DNA of 64,000 nt from Novosphingobium sp. CECT 9465 (GTDB lineage: Bacteria; Pseudomonadota; Alphaproteobacteria; Sphingomonadales; Sphingomonadaceae): contig NZ_CAKLBX010000001.1 in NCBI RefSeq assembly GCF_920987055.1, forward strand, positions 1,474,501-1,538,500, written 5' to 3'. The notes beneath the pieces are model-generated. The model was not told where the DNA came from. It ran no database searches and worked only from the letters and a program-made list of their open reading frames with translations. This document shows positions 51,486-62,943 of the stretch, piece by piece. Position 1 is the stretch's first letter; every line of letters begins with the position of its first letter. The position numbers were made by a program, and so were the translations under genes.

Positions 51486-52139
51486 TCAGAGGGCTAAACC
51501 CCCGTCTCGCCCTTTCTCGCGAAGTTCGTCCAATGTTCGGCCTGATGACCAATCCTCGTCTGACGGTTCGAGATAGTAGGCCTGCTCCTCGAAGTGCGCT
51601 GGCATCGCCTGCCCGGGGTCGCCCGCGAGCCAGCTGGCCCAACTCGCCCGGGGCAGGAAATAGGGCATGTTCGCGGCGGCTTGCGCGACCAGCCCGGTGG
51701 CCGGAACGAGAAGGCCTGCGCAATGGAGCTTACTTGCCGAAGGCGCGCAAACCCCTGCCCAAGCGAGATAAGGTTCATCCCAGGCGCCAACCCAGGTTCG
51801 CGTCACAGCATCCCGGTCTCTGGTAGGATAGGCGACATCTTCCACGATGATCAGGCAGCGGACGAAGCTGTCCGCGTCAAGCAGGCGACCGGCCCCTGGC
51901 ACGAGATCGCGCGCGAACAGATTGCTTCGTCGATCAGCAGGCTCAGCGCTGATGAAGCATGACGCCGGGAGCCACCATCGAGCCAGTTTGATCTGCGGGC
52001 TGCCCGGCGCATTGGTCGCAACGAGGACATCCTCGCCCGGCCAGATGGTCGGCGTCCATCTGAGCGCACCAGACGGGGTCGCAGAGAAGTGATTGGCGAT
52101 CTCTGACAGCGCGCCCCGGCACCGAATCAGTTTGGTCAT
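51486..52139 (-). CDS. Degenerate SOS response-associated peptidase (SRAP/HMCES-like)
   Basis: A 217-residue SRAP-like protein. Family SRAP proteins start Met-Cys and use Cys2 to trap abasic sites; this one starts MTKLIRCRG, so Cys2 is lost. Other family regions can be followed in altered form: IKLARWWLPASC (ARWGL..), RRSNLFARDLV (NARAET..), VRCLIIVEDVAYP (RCL-P-x-x-GFYEW) and LLVPATGLVAQAAANMPYFL (MPVIL). The Glu of GFYEW is also gone. A catalytic role is unlikely, so it may bind DNA or be decaying. Confidence 0.7.
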   Translation of the reverse strand: MTKLIRCRGALSEIANHFSATPSGALRWTPTIWPGEDVLVATNAPGSPQIKLARWWLPASCFISAEPADRRSNLFARDLVPGAGRLLDADSFVRCLIIVEDVAYPTRDRDAVTRTWVGAWDEPYLAWAGVCAPSASKLHCAGLLVPATGLVAQAAANMPYFLPRASWASWLAGDPGQAMPAHFEEQAYYLEPSDEDWSSGRTLDELREKGRDGGLAL

Positions 52140-52218
52140 GCGCCTTGCCTAGCAGCGCCGCGGATCAGGTGCCGATACCCTCGCTGCAAGCCATTGAGGC
52201 CGCCAAAGCGACCTCAGT

Positions 52219-52437
52219 GATTACGTGGCGATTACGCGGAGCGATTACGCAGCGATTACGCGGGGCATTTTGAGGGCATTTCGGCAGCCAAGACGCCTCA
52301 TCGACAGCCGTGCGGAAAAAATTTCCCGAGGATATTTTTCTGCGCCAGAGCACGCGAGGATACGCCAGCGCACCCCGAAAACCGATTACGTGGCGATTAC
52401 GTGGGCCGAATTCGCTTTGGGCGAAAACGGCGTAATC
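52219..52437. repeat. GATTACG heptamer repeats beside the tRNA
   Basis: GATTACG occurs at 52219, 52230, 52243, 52254, 52384 and 52395 (plus strand), with a reverse copy CGTAATC at 52431. Four are tandem with 11-13-11 base spacing and two share the TGG spacer found in the first pair. The 319-base region 52140-52458 holds no credible gene. A minus-strand frame over it translates the repeats as RNRHVI and is rejected. Role unknown; binding sites or end-specific repeats of the element are possible. Confidence 0.6.
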
Positions 52438-52458
52438 GGTGCTAAGTGATTGAAAATA

Positions 52459-52534
<76 letters not shown>

Positions 52535-52612
52535 GTTGCCATTCGGCAATCCCGTTCGGGAGCGGCTCCAATAGCGTTTTTCTGGAGCCTGCCAAGCCCT
52601 AATTTCACTTTT

Positions 52613-53728
52613 TTACGACAGGCCTCTGGAGGTGGACCTGCTCCAGCGTTCCACCGCCATGATCGTGCCGATGCAGATCATGTTGGTCATCATCGAAGAG
52701 CCGCCGTGGCTCATCCACGGCAGCGGGATTCCTACCACGGGTGCCAAGCCCATGACCATCATCAGGTTGATGCACATGTAGAAGAAGATCGTCATGGTCA
52801 TACCCGCAGCCAGCAGACGCGAAAAGCGGTCTGGCGCTCCGGTCGCCACCTTCAGGCCCCAGCGGAAGATCAGTCCGAACACGCCGAGGACGAACAATCC
52901 GCCAAGCATGCCCCATTCTTCCGCCATCGTCGAAAAAACGAAGTCGGTGTGCGATTCTGGCAGGTAATTCAGGTGGCTTTGCGATCCATCGCCGAAGCCC
53001 TTGCCGAAGAATCCGCCCGAACCGATCGCGATCTTCGACTGGGTGATATGATACCCTGACCCAAGCGGGTCGCTTTCGGGATCGAGGAACACCAGCACAC
53101 GCCGTCGCTGATAATCATGGAGCAGCGTGAAGAAGGCGAGCGGTGCGACGACCAGCATTGCGGCGCCGGCGCCAAGAAACCAGCGCAGCGGAAGGCCCGC
53201 GAGGAACATCACCACGACCGCCCCGAACGTGATTGCAAGGCCGGTGCCGAGATCGGGCTGGAGCATGACCAGTCCTGCCGGAATGCCCAGCAGGATCGCC
53301 GCCGGACCAAGCGCACGCCAGCTTTGCGTTTCGCCAACCGGAAGCAAGGCATAGAACCATGCCAACACCAGGACGATGCCTGGCTTCATCAGTTCGGACG
53401 GCTGCAGGGTCATGAAGCCAAGGTTCAGCCAGCGCTGGCTGCCACCGCCGATCCCCCCGATCAGTTCGACCAGAACCAGCAGCAGGCACAGCCCGACATA
53501 GACCGGGATTGCCATCTTGCGGAACAGTTCCTGCGGCAGGCGAGCGATGACCATCGCCATCACCAGAAACACCCCGAAACGGATGAGGTGCGACATCGAC
53601 CATGTTTCGAACCGGCCGCCAGCCGCGGAATAGAGCACCGCCGACCCAAACCCGACCAGTGCCATCAGCGGGAGCAGTACGCCCCACGGCTGGCGGGCGA
53701 TAGCGGCGGGGACATAGGCGCGGGGCAT
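52613..53728 (-). CDS. rodA: Rod shape-determining protein RodA (SEDS peptidoglycan polymerase)
   Basis: A 371-residue polytopic membrane glycosyltransferase that polymerises lipid II with PBP2. The SEDS signatures are visible: GGGSQRWLNLGFMTLQPSELMKPG, LQPDLGTGLAITFGAVVV and GSGGFFGKGFGDGSQSHLNYLPESHTDF. It overlaps the PBP2 stop by one base (TAATG). Confidence 0.95.
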   Translation of the reverse strand: MPRAYVPAAIARQPWGVLLPLMALVGFGSAVLYSAAGGRFETWSMSHLIRFGVFLVMAMVIARLPQELFRKMAIPVYVGLCLLLVLVELIGGIGGGSQRWLNLGFMTLQPSELMKPGIVLVLAWFYALLPVGETQSWRALGPAAILLGIPAGLVMLQPDLGTGLAITFGAVVVMFLAGLPLRWFLGAGAAMLVVAPLAFFTLLHDYQRRRVLVFLDPESDPLGSGYHITQSKIAIGSGGFFGKGFGDGSQSHLNYLPESHTDFVFSTMAEEWGMLGGLFVLGVFGLIFRWGLKVATGAPDRFSRLLAAGMTMTIFFYMCINLMMVMGLAPVVGIPLPWMSHGGSSMMTNMICIGTIMAVERWSRSTSRGLS

Positions 53729-55821
53729 TACGGCGTACCCTGCAGTGGCGGGCTGGCAGCAGACACATCGGGCGCTGCTGCGGGCGGCGGTGGCCGCAGC
53801 ACGACCGGCTCAGGCTCTGGACGGGGCGATGCAGCATCGGTCTGCGCATCGGCCGGCTCGGCATCGGGTTTGCGGGCCTGTTCGACCTGTTCGGTCAGCG
53901 CTTCGTCGTCCGGGGCCGGCTTGGGTGCACTGCCGCCGTACTTGGCCGCAAACGAATCATACCGTGCGACCATACGCTGCTGCACGTTGCCGCCCCACTG
54001 CTTTTCGAATTCGTCCAGCACGGCCATCGCTTTGTCCGGGGCGAAAATGTAGGTCATCACGTCGCGCGCTATGGGATAGGCGGCGCCCGATCCGCCGCCA
54101 TGCTCGATGGCCACCGCGCAGGCATACTTCGGCTTGTCGAACGGGGCGAACGCGATGAAATGGCCGTGGTCGCGATACTTCCATGCGCCGCTCTTGCCAT
54201 TGGCGACGTTGAGGCCGACGACTTGCGCGGTGCCCGTCTTGCCCGCCATCAGCACGTTTTCGACCGGCAATTTTGCCCGGCCCGCCGTGCCGCGTCCATT
54301 TACGACTTCGCTCATTGCGGCGTGAATGTAATCGAGATGATCCTGCCGGAAGCCCATCGATCTGGGTAGCGGCGCTTTGCGATCAAGCAGCAGGCGCGGC
54401 ATCACTTCGCGGCCCGAAGCAATGCGCGAGGCCATGACCGCCTGTTGCAGTGGATTCACCAGCATATAGCCCTGGCCGATGGTGGCGTTCACGGTATCGT
54501 AAAGCGCCCATTCCTTCTGGTACTTGCGCATCTTCCACGCCGGATCGGGCACCGTGCCATAGGACTGCCCGGCATAGGGCATCGGGAATTCCTGCCCCAG
54601 TCCCAGCCTGCGCGCCATCGTGGCAATGACGTCCATCCCCAGTTGTTGCGCGAAGTGATAGAAATAGACGTCGCACGACTGGTAGATGCCCTTGGCCATG
54701 TCGACCGTGCCGTGGCCGCGCCGTTGCCAGCAGTGGAATACGCGATTGCCCACGCGCAGGCCGCCGCTGCAACTGACGGTGGCGTTCGGATCAAGCCCCG
54801 CTTCGAGAAACGCCATCGCCACCATCGGCTTGACCGTGGAACCGGGGGGATAGAGTCCGCGCAGCACCTTGTTGCGCAAGGGAACGTGATCGTCCTCGGA
54901 CAGCATCTTCCATTCGATGCGACCAATGCCATCTGAAAAACTGTTGGGATCGAAGCTGGGCATCGAAGCCATGGCAAGCACGTCGCCGGTCTCGCAGTCC
55001 ATCACCACGACCGAGCCTGATTCCAGGCCGATCCGCCGGGCGGCGTAATCCTGAAGGCCGGCATTGATCGTCAACTGGATCGGCTTGCCGGGCACGTCCT
55101 CGCGCGTTCCCAGATCGCGCACGATGCGGCCCGATGCCGTCGCCTCGACCCGTCGTGCACCCGGAACGCCGCGCAGGCGCGTTTCGAAGTGCTTTTCCAG
55201 CCCGTCCTTGCCGATCTTGAATCCCGGCGTGATCAGCAGCGGATTGCGCTCCTTTTCGTAATCCTCAGCCGATGCCGCGCCTACATATCCGACAAGGTGG
55301 CCAACGGCGGCGCCAGTGGGATAGAACCGGGAATAGCCACGCTGCGGGATGACACCGGGTAATTCGGGCAGGCGGACCGAAACCGCTGCGAACTTGTCCC
55401 AATCAAGGCTGGAAGCCACTTCCACCGGCTGGAATCCACGCGCCTTGTCAAGCTTGTCGCGAATGTCGCGCACACGGTCTTGCGGAAGATCCAGCAGCGC
55501 TGCGAGCGTGGTCATCGTGCGATCGGGATCGCCCACGCGATCAGGAATCAGATCGACGCGGAAATCGGCTCGGTTGGCGGCCAGCGCGTTGCCGAACCGG
55601 TCCAGCACCCAGCCGCGACGGGGCGGGATCAGCGTCAGGTTGACGCGGTTGCTTTCCGACGCCGCCTTGTACTTTTCGTTCTGCGTAACCGCGAGGTAGC
55701 CGAGCCGGGTCGCCAGCAATACGCCGACTCCGGCCTGTAGCGCCCCCATCACGAACGTGCGCCGCTCAAAGCGGTTGGTCAGGATCGCCGAGGTCATCGG
55801 CAGGCGGGAGTTGAGCGTCAT
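53728..55821 (-). CDS. mrdA: Penicillin-binding protein 2 (MrdA)
   Basis: A 697-residue class B transpeptidase. An N-terminal membrane helix (VMGALQAGVGVLLATRLGYL) and PBP dimerisation domain precede the catalytic domain with S328-x-x-K331 (YPPGSTVKPMVAMAF) and the late KTGTAQV. The C-terminal 70 residues are acidic and Pro/Ala-rich. ATG 55821 overlaps the mreD stop; a longer frame upstream lies inside mreD. Confidence 0.95.
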   Translation of the reverse strand: MTLNSRLPMTSAILTNRFERRTFVMGALQAGVGVLLATRLGYLAVTQNEKYKAASESNRVNLTLIPPRRGWVLDRFGNALAANRADFRVDLIPDRVGDPDRTMTTLAALLDLPQDRVRDIRDKLDKARGFQPVEVASSLDWDKFAAVSVRLPELPGVIPQRGYSRFYPTGAAVGHLVGYVGAASAEDYEKERNPLLITPGFKIGKDGLEKHFETRLRGVPGARRVEATASGRIVRDLGTREDVPGKPIQLTINAGLQDYAARRIGLESGSVVVMDCETGDVLAMASMPSFDPNSFSDGIGRIEWKMLSEDDHVPLRNKVLRGLYPPGSTVKPMVAMAFLEAGLDPNATVSCSGGLRVGNRVFHCWQRRGHGTVDMAKGIYQSCDVYFYHFAQQLGMDVIATMARRLGLGQEFPMPYAGQSYGTVPDPAWKMRKYQKEWALYDTVNATIGQGYMLVNPLQQAVMASRIASGREVMPRLLLDRKAPLPRSMGFRQDHLDYIHAAMSEVVNGRGTAGRAKLPVENVLMAGKTGTAQVVGLNVANGKSGAWKYRDHGHFIAFAPFDKPKYACAVAIEHGGGSGAAYPIARDVMTYIFAPDKAMAVLDEFEKQWGGNVQQRMVARYDSFAAKYGGSAPKPAPDDEALTEQVEQARKPDAEPADAQTDAASPRPEPEPVVLRPPPPAAAPDVSAASPPLQGTP

Positions 55822-56372
55822 AGCCGCTTGAGGGGCAGCAGGCGCACCCGGTCCAGCAAGGCGACAATGCCCGTGATGACCGGGTAAAGCATGATCGATA
55901 TCAACACTTGCGGCACGATCACGATGGGCAGCGGGTAACCCGTGGCAATCCCGGCCAACGATGCGCAAAGCGCGAGGTAGATTGTGGTCAGCACACTGGC
56001 GACCATCCAGTCCTGGCCGAATCCGCGCCACAGGAAGCGCTCGTCAATCACTTCCATCGCCAGCATGGTGATCGACCAGAGCAGGATACCGGAGCCGAAC
56101 GTCTGGCCGGAATAGAGATCGTCTACAAAGCCGAGCGGCAACCCCGCCCAGACGGGCAACATGCCCGGTCGCATCATGCGCCAGCCGAGCAACATCATGT
56201 AGGCGACGGGCGGCAGGACCGGAGCGGAAGCGATGATCGGAGAGAAGCTGGCCATCGATGCAAGGATGATGCTGGCCCACGGCAGGCCGACGGCAAGAAC
56301 CGGGAGCGGTTCGCGATTGATCCGCTTGCGCACGACCTCGTCACTTGCTGTGCCGATCCCGGTCCAGGTCAC
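55818..56372 (-). CDS. mreD: Rod shape-determining protein MreD
   Basis: A 184-residue membrane protein with five or so helices, including the LGFVDDLYSGQTFGSG turn typical of MreD. It overlaps mreC by ATGA and mrdA by ATGA. Confidence 0.9.
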   Translation of the reverse strand: MTWTGIGTASDEVVRKRINREPLPVLAVGLPWASIILASMASFSPIIASAPVLPPVAYMMLLGWRMMRPGMLPVWAGLPLGFVDDLYSGQTFGSGILLWSITMLAMEVIDERFLWRGFGQDWMVASVLTTIYLALCASLAGIATGYPLPIVIVPQVLISIMLYPVITGIVALLDRVRLLPLKRL

Positions 56373-57274
56373 GGCGCTTCGGCGGGGGTGGCCGCGCCGT
56401 CCTTTGTGATCTGTTGCAACTGTGCGCTGGCCTGCGCCTGGTAGCTTGGTTCGACGATGACGAATTCGTGATCGGCAGGGTCAGCGGCAAGGTGCCCGGT
56501 GGCACCATCGCGGTGCGGGTCGGTCGCCACCGCCACGGGAATGCCTGGCGGATACAACCCGCCAGAGCCGGATGTAACGAAGACATCGCCCTTCCTGACC
56601 GGGTTCACGCCCATATTGATCAGGCGGATATCGATGCGTCCGTTCGAAGCCCCTTGCACGAACGCGGCAAGACCATCGCGTGAGCGCCGGACCGGCACGA
56701 CGTTTTCGGGATCGGTTACCAGGAGAACACGCGCCGTATCTGGACCCGCCTCGATCACGCGCCCGATCAGGCCGGACGCCGCACGCACGGGGAAGCCCGG
56801 CTTCACGCCTTGCCGCAACCCCGCATCGATCACCGCGAAGCGACGGGTGCTCGATGCCGTTGATCCGATGAGATGCACTGTCGCCACAGGCTTGCGCGCC
56901 GGATCGACAATCCCCAGCAGGGCCTTCAGTCGGCGGTTTTCATCCTGCAGTGATTGCATGGATATGGCGCTGGCACGGGCGGCATCGACTTCGCGCCGAA
57001 GATCCGCGTTTTGCTGTCCTGCCTTGAAGTAGGCGCCGATCGCGCCGAAAACGCCCTGACCGCTTGCCCGACCCGCGGCACCGGCCTTACCGAGCGGACG
57101 CGCGACTTCCGCCGCAGAACTGCGCGCGAAGGAGAAAGCCTCCGGGTTGATCAGCGACGTGACGAGCACGACCACACCGGCCATGACGCCCAGGATGGCG
57201 ATCACGTAGCCAGTGAATATCCCGTACTGCGCCCTGCGCGAATAGCCCGGGCGCCGGTCCCGCGACCGCGCCAT
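56369..57274 (-). CDS. mreC: Rod shape-determining protein MreC
   Basis: A 301-residue bitopic protein. One N-terminal span (GYVIAILGVMAGVVVLVTSL), a coiled coil (AGQQNADLRREVDAARASA), and beta domains (GLIGRVIEAGPDTARVLLVTD, GDVFVTSGSGGLYPPGIPVA) are seen. A Pro/Ala-rich end follows. It connects MreB inside with PBP2 outside. Confidence 0.94.
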   Translation of the reverse strand: MARSRDRRPGYSRRAQYGIFTGYVIAILGVMAGVVVLVTSLINPEAFSFARSSAAEVARPLGKAGAAGRASGQGVFGAIGAYFKAGQQNADLRREVDAARASAISMQSLQDENRRLKALLGIVDPARKPVATVHLIGSTASSTRRFAVIDAGLRQGVKPGFPVRAASGLIGRVIEAGPDTARVLLVTDPENVVPVRRSRDGLAAFVQGASNGRIDIRLINMGVNPVRKGDVFVTSGSGGLYPPGIPVAVATDPHRDGATGHLAADPADHEFVIVEPSYQAQASAQLQQITKDGAATPAEAP

Positions 57275-57333
57275 CCGTTCACCCTTTCAAGCCGACCCCT
57301 TTCGGGAGCCGCATTGCAACCCGTTGCTTGCGA

Positions 57334-58518
<1,185 letters not shown>

Positions 58519-58569
58519 TCACCGCTTGTCTCGAAATAACGCGGGTTCGGCGCTAGGCTGGGTCGGACC

Positions 58570-60357
58570 ATGCCCATGATCCGCCGCCTTCCTGAAACTT
58601 TGATCAACCGCATCGCCGCTGGCGAGGTGGTGGAACGGCCTGCCAGTGCGCTGAAGGAACTGGTTGAAAACGCCGTCGATGCGGGCGCAACGCACATCCA
58701 TGTGCGCCTTTCCGAAGGCGGTCTGGCGATGATCGAGGTGTCTGACGATGGGTGCGGCATGCGGCCGGACGAGATCGAACTGGCGCTGGAGCGCCATGCC
58801 ACATCGAAACTGCCTGACGAGGCGATCGAAGAGGTCGAAACGCTCGGCTTCCGCGGAGAGGCCCTGCCGTCGATTGCATCGGTCGCGCGGGTAACCATCG
58901 AGAGTCGCCCCCAGGGAATCGCTGATGGATGGAAGCGCGTCGTCGACAATGGCGCATTGCTGTCCGAAGGCCCTGCCGCCTTGCCGCCGGGCACCCGCGT
59001 CCGCGTTGAGCAGCTCTTCGAGAAGATACCCGCCCGCCGCAAGTTCCTGAGAAGCCCTCGCTCCGAATGGGCGGCGGCGCTGGACGTGGTGCGCCGTCTT
59101 GCCATGGCACGGCCCGATCTGGGTTTCACGCTGGAGCATGATGGCCGCCGCGCTTTGCACGTCCAGCCCGACGAGACACTGGAGGCGCGCGTGGCGCAAC
59201 TGGTGGCGCGTGAACTGGCGGGCAATTCGGTCAAGGTCGATCTGGTGCGCGGCGATTATCACCTGACCGGTGTGGCAGGCCTGCCCACGTTCAATCGCGG
59301 CGTGGCCGATCACCAGTACCTGTTCGTCAATGGCCGGCCGGTGAAGGACCGCCTGCTGATCGGCGCGGTGCGCGGTGCCTATGCCGATATGCTGGCGCGC
59401 GATCGTCATGCGGTGCTGGCGCTGTTTCTGCAGGTTCCGGGCAGCGAAGTGGACGTCAATGTCCATCCGGCCAAGACCGAAGTGCGCTTTCGCGATCCGC
59501 AACTGGTGCGCGGCATGGTTGTTTCCGGCCTGCGCCATGCCTTGTCGAGCGGCGACCGGCGTTCAGCGCAAGCCCCATCCGCCAGCGCCATGGCAGCGTG
59601 GCAGGCAGAACCGATCGCGCCACCGCAGCAGGCGTCAATCTTTGCGCAACCGTGGAGGCCCGAAGCGCGCGTTGCCGATGCCGGGCAGGCATGGCGCGGT
59701 TATGAGCAATCGGTGATGGCACCGATGGCGGCGCGGGCGGAGGAGGCTTCGGAGCCGGTCGTGGCAGCGGCGCAGCATCCGTTGGGCGTGGCGCGCGGGC
59801 AGGTGGCCAACACCTATATCGTGGCAGAGGCCGAGGACGGGCTGGTGATCGTCGATCAGCACGCCGCGCACGAACGGCTGGTGCTGGAACGGTTGCGCGC
59901 GGGCGGGGCGGGGCAGGGGACTGCACCCAGCCAGGCACTGCTGATCGGCGAAGTCGTCGAACTTGAGGAAGTCGCCTGCGACCGGCTTGAGGAAGCGGCG
60001 GGCAAGCTGGCGGAATTCGGGCTGGTGCTGGAGCGCTTCGGCCCCGGCGCCATGCTGGTCCGCGCTATTCCCGCAGCGCTGACCAAGGGCGATCCGGCCA
60101 AACTGGTCGCCGATGTGGCAGACGATCTTGCGTTGCACGGCGATGCGCTGTTGCTGGGCGAGAAGCTCGATCTGATCCTGGCCACGATGGCCTGCCATGG
60201 GTCTGTGCGGGCAGGGCGGGTGCTGTCGGTGGCCGAGATGAACGCCCTGCTACGCGAAATGGAAGTGACGCCACGCTCCGGCCAGTGCAATCACGGACGC
60301 CCGACGTGGATCAAGCTGGCCCACGGCGATATCGAGAAACTGTTCGGGAGGAAGTGA
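58570..60357 (+). CDS. mutL: DNA mismatch repair protein MutL
   Basis: A 595-residue GHKL ATPase. The N-terminal LINRIAAGEVVERPASALKE, ENAVDAGATHIHV, DDGCGM and LGFRGEALPSIASV motifs are all present. The C-terminal dimerisation domain includes DQHAAHERLVLERL and CNHGRPTWIKL. It is divergent from the mre operon. Confidence 0.96.
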   Translation: MPMIRRLPETLINRIAAGEVVERPASALKELVENAVDAGATHIHVRLSEGGLAMIEVSDDGCGMRPDEIELALERHATSKLPDEAIEEVETLGFRGEALPSIASVARVTIESRPQGIADGWKRVVDNGALLSEGPAALPPGTRVRVEQLFEKIPARRKFLRSPRSEWAAALDVVRRLAMARPDLGFTLEHDGRRALHVQPDETLEARVAQLVARELAGNSVKVDLVRGDYHLTGVAGLPTFNRGVADHQYLFVNGRPVKDRLLIGAVRGAYADMLARDRHAVLALFLQVPGSEVDVNVHPAKTEVRFRDPQLVRGMVVSGLRHALSSGDRRSAQAPSASAMAAWQAEPIAPPQQASIFAQPWRPEARVADAGQAWRGYEQSVMAPMAARAEEASEPVVAAAQHPLGVARGQVANTYIVAEAEDGLVIVDQHAAHERLVLERLRAGGAGQGTAPSQALLIGEVVELEEVACDRLEEAAGKLAEFGLVLERFGPGAMLVRAIPAALTKGDPAKLVADVADDLALHGDALLLGEKLDLILATMACHGSVRAGRVLSVAEMNALLREMEVTPRSGQCNHGRPTWIKLAHGDIEKLFGRK

Positions 60358-60845
60358 TGAAGGCTTTTGTTCGCAGTGCTTTGATCTGCCTCTGTCTTGC
60401 CGGGTGCGAGGAGAAGGCGCCGACCGACGCAGAGGCGATTGCGGCAGTGGAAGCCGCGCAGGACATCAAGCCGCCGGTCCAGCCGATGGCTCCGCAGCCG
60501 ATCCTCTATCCCGATATCACCCAACACAAGCTGCACGGCACCGGCTGCGCATTTGTGGCGGATGGCGGCGGGATTGGCGCGGTGCTGCTGGCGCAGGACA
60601 AGCGCGGGGTGATCAAGGTTGAGGACGCGGTGATCGTCCTTGCCCCCGATACCGGCAGCGCCCGCATGCCGCTGGGCAGTTGGTCGCGCTATACCGGCAA
60701 GGAGAATGCGCTGACCCTTACTGCCTCCGGTCCGATTACACCGCTCGGCACCGGACAGCAGTTCAAGGGCAAGCTGGTGATCACCGACGCGTTCGAGAGG
60801 CCCGTCTATGAAGCATCCGGCGATGTGCAGTGCCGTTCCATCTGA
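60357..60845 (+). CDS. Small lipoprotein of unknown function
   Basis: A 162-residue product with a signal peptide and lipobox (LICLCLAGC). The mature part (HKLHGTGCAFVADGGGIGAV) is beta-rich with two more cysteines. ATG 60357 overlaps the mutL stop by one base. No family recognised. It ends seven bases from a convergent gene. Confidence 0.75.
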   Translation: MKAFVRSALICLCLAGCEEKAPTDAEAIAAVEAAQDIKPPVQPMAPQPILYPDITQHKLHGTGCAFVADGGGIGAVLLAQDKRGVIKVEDAVIVLAPDTGSARMPLGSWSRYTGKENALTLTASGPITPLGTGQQFKGKLVITDAFERPVYEASGDVQCRSI

Positions 60846-60851
60846 TGCCGA

Positions 60852-61643
60852 TCACCTGAACGACCTGTCTGGCGATGGATCGGGGATCGTCCGATAGCGC
60901 GCAAGAATGATGCTGAACACGCCGAACAGCAATAGCCCTGCCGCTACCAGCGTGAACGTCCAGCCGGTGCCGCGCAAATCGTTGATCGCACCGCCCAGAG
61001 ACAGCACTTCGCTGCTGCGTTCGAACCATGCTGAGCGGAGCAGCGACCAGCCGATCACCGCGAATACCACAGATCTTGCGGCATGTCCGGCGCGGCCGAT
61101 CCAGCATGTTGCCTGCGGTGCGCGCGATGACACGTGCTTCATGAAATCGGCAGTGACAGCGTTCCTCGCCTGAAGCGCGGCTGCAATTATCAGCGCGATT
61201 CCGACAATGCCCAACGCCGTTGAGCCAAGGGAATATCCGAGGGCACTTTCGGCCCACCGTGCCGATTGGTCCTCGCCCGCGTGTCTGGCGCCACCGGCGA
61301 ATTTTGCCGCTGTCCATGCCATACCCGTGTGGACCACGGCGCTAGCGAAGTAGCCAGCCCGGTGTGCCAAACCCTTCGCGCCGGTTCCCTTGCGTTCAAT
61401 GTCGAACAGGGCCGCGGAAAAGCGGTAAAGCGCATAGCCCAGAAGCCCTGCCGCAGCGATGTAGAGCACGGCCCAGCCGACGGGCACTTCAGCCATCATC
61501 GCAAAAGCATCACCTGCCCCGTCATCAACCGTTTGATACTTTGCGGTGGTAAGAGCAAGGTATCCCAGCAGGACATAGACAACCCCGCGCGTGGCAAACC
61601 CTATACGCGCCAGCCACACGACTTTTTCCGACTTGTCGACCAT
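60852..61643 (-). CDS. DUF1206 family membrane protein
   Basis: A 263-residue polytopic protein with repeated pairs of helices of the DUF1206 type, each opening with a WLARIGFATRGVVYVLLGYLA-like (residues 10-30), LAHRAGYFASAVVHTGMAW and IGRAGHAARSVVFAVIGWSL segment: three related units. Function unknown. Confidence 0.88.
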   Translation of the reverse strand: MVDKSEKVVWLARIGFATRGVVYVLLGYLALTTAKYQTVDDGAGDAFAMMAEVPVGWAVLYIAAAGLLGYALYRFSAALFDIERKGTGAKGLAHRAGYFASAVVHTGMAWTAAKFAGGARHAGEDQSARWAESALGYSLGSTALGIVGIALIIAAALQARNAVTADFMKHVSSRAPQATCWIGRAGHAARSVVFAVIGWSLLRSAWFERSSEVLSLGGAINDLRGTGWTFTLVAAGLLLFGVFSIILARYRTIPDPSPDRSFR

Positions 61644-61726
61644 GACCGTTCAGCGCCCCTCATAGCTGGTTGAGCCACGGGAACGTGCCGCGTCGAAAAT
61701 CGTGCCCGGCTATTGCGGCCCGCAGA

Positions 61727-62827
61727 TCAGACGTTGAACTTGAAGTGCAGGACGTCGCCATCCCGGATGACGTATTCCTTGCCTTCCTGGCGCAGCTTGC
61801 CCGCATCGCGCGCGGCTGATTCTCCGCCGAGTGAGACGAAATCGTCATAGGCGATGGTTTCGGCGCGGATGAAACCGCGCTGCATGTCGGAATGGATTTC
61901 GCCAGCAGCTTCAGGAGCCTTCGCGCCCTGATGCGTGGTCCACGCGCGCGCTTCCTTGGGACCTACGGTGAAGAACGTGATCAGGTGCAGCAGTTCGTAG
62001 CCTGAGCGGATCACGCGGGCGAGGCCCGTTTCGTGGAGGCCCATTTCTTCAAGGAACACGGTGCGTTCTTCGGGGTCCATGCCGACCAGTTCGGATTCGA
62101 TGGCTGCTGAAACGATGACCGCGTTCGCGCCCTCTGCCTTGGCCTTTTCGAACACGCGGGCGGAGAAGGCGTTGCCGTTTGCTGCGCTTTCCTCATCGAC
62201 ATTGCAGACATACAGGACCGGCTTGGCGGTGAGCAATTGCGCCTGCTTGAACACGCGCTCCTCTTCCTCGTCCCTGGGCTTGGTCAGCCGAGCAGGCTTG
62301 CCTTCCCGCAGCAGGTCGAGTGCCTGACCGAGCACCGAGGCGATCAGCTTGTTTTCCTTGTCGCCCTGGGCAGCCTTTTTCTGCGCTGCCGGGACCCGCT
62401 TTTCGAGGCTTTCGAGATCGGAGAGCATCAGTTCGGTTTCGACCGTATCGGCATCGGATACCGGATCGACCTTGTTGTCGACATGCTGGATATCGTCATT
62501 CTCGAAACAGCGCAGGACGTGAACGATGGCATCCACTTCGCGGATATTGCCAAGGAACTGGTTGCCAAGGCCCTCTCCCTTGGAGGCGCCGCGCACCAGT
62601 CCGGCAATGTCGACAAAACCCAACTGCGTGGGGATGATCTTCTGGCTGCCGGCGATGCGCGCCAGTTCGTCAAGGCGCGGGTCGGGCACGCCGACATTGC
62701 CGACGTTGGGTTCGATCGTGCAGAACGGGTAGTTCGCCGCCTGTGCCGCCTGTGTTTCGGTCAGTGCGTTGAACAGCGTCGACTTGCCGACATTGGGAAG
62801 ACCGACGATCCCGCAACGAAAACCCAT
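61727..62827 (-). CDS. ychF: Redox-regulated ATPase YchF (Obg-like)
   Basis: A 366-residue P-loop protein: [17 protein letters not shown] (Walker A), [17 protein letters not shown] (switch II) and NVDEE in place of NKxD, which gives ATP preference. The C-terminal TGS domain ends [14 protein letters not shown] 62827 (MGFRCGIVG) is preferred to a start three codons earlier. Confidence 0.95.
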   Translation of the reverse strand: MGFRCGIVGLPNVGKSTLFNALTETQAAQAANYPFCTIEPNVGNVGVPDPRLDELARIAGSQKIIPTQLGFVDIAGLVRGASKGEGLGNQFLGNIREVDAIVHVLRCFENDDIQHVDNKVDPVSDADTVETELMLSDLESLEKRVPAAQKKAAQGDKENKLIASVLGQALDLLREGKPARLTKPRDEEEERVFKQAQLLTAKPVLYVCNVDEESAANGNAFSARVFEKAKAEGANAVIVSAAIESELVGMDPEERTVFLEEMGLHETGLARVIRSGYELLHLITFFTVGPKEARAWTTHQGAKAPEAAGEIHSDMQRGFIRAETIAYDDFVSLGGESAARDAGKLRQEGKEYVIRDGDVLHFKFNV

Positions 62828-62943
62828 TATCCACACTCCTTGTCTGGCTCGCGCCCTTAGCGATGGTTGGAGGTTTTGGAAACCTTCACGGAAGATTCAA
62901 CACTTCACGGCAGAAAGCTCCGCAATGGAGGAGTGTTGCCGCA

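Noticed and set aside
52564-52589. GGCTCCA/TGGAGCC hairpin as rodA terminator
   Set aside because: The 7-bp stem has its T run in the loop and none downstream on either strand, so termination is doubtful.
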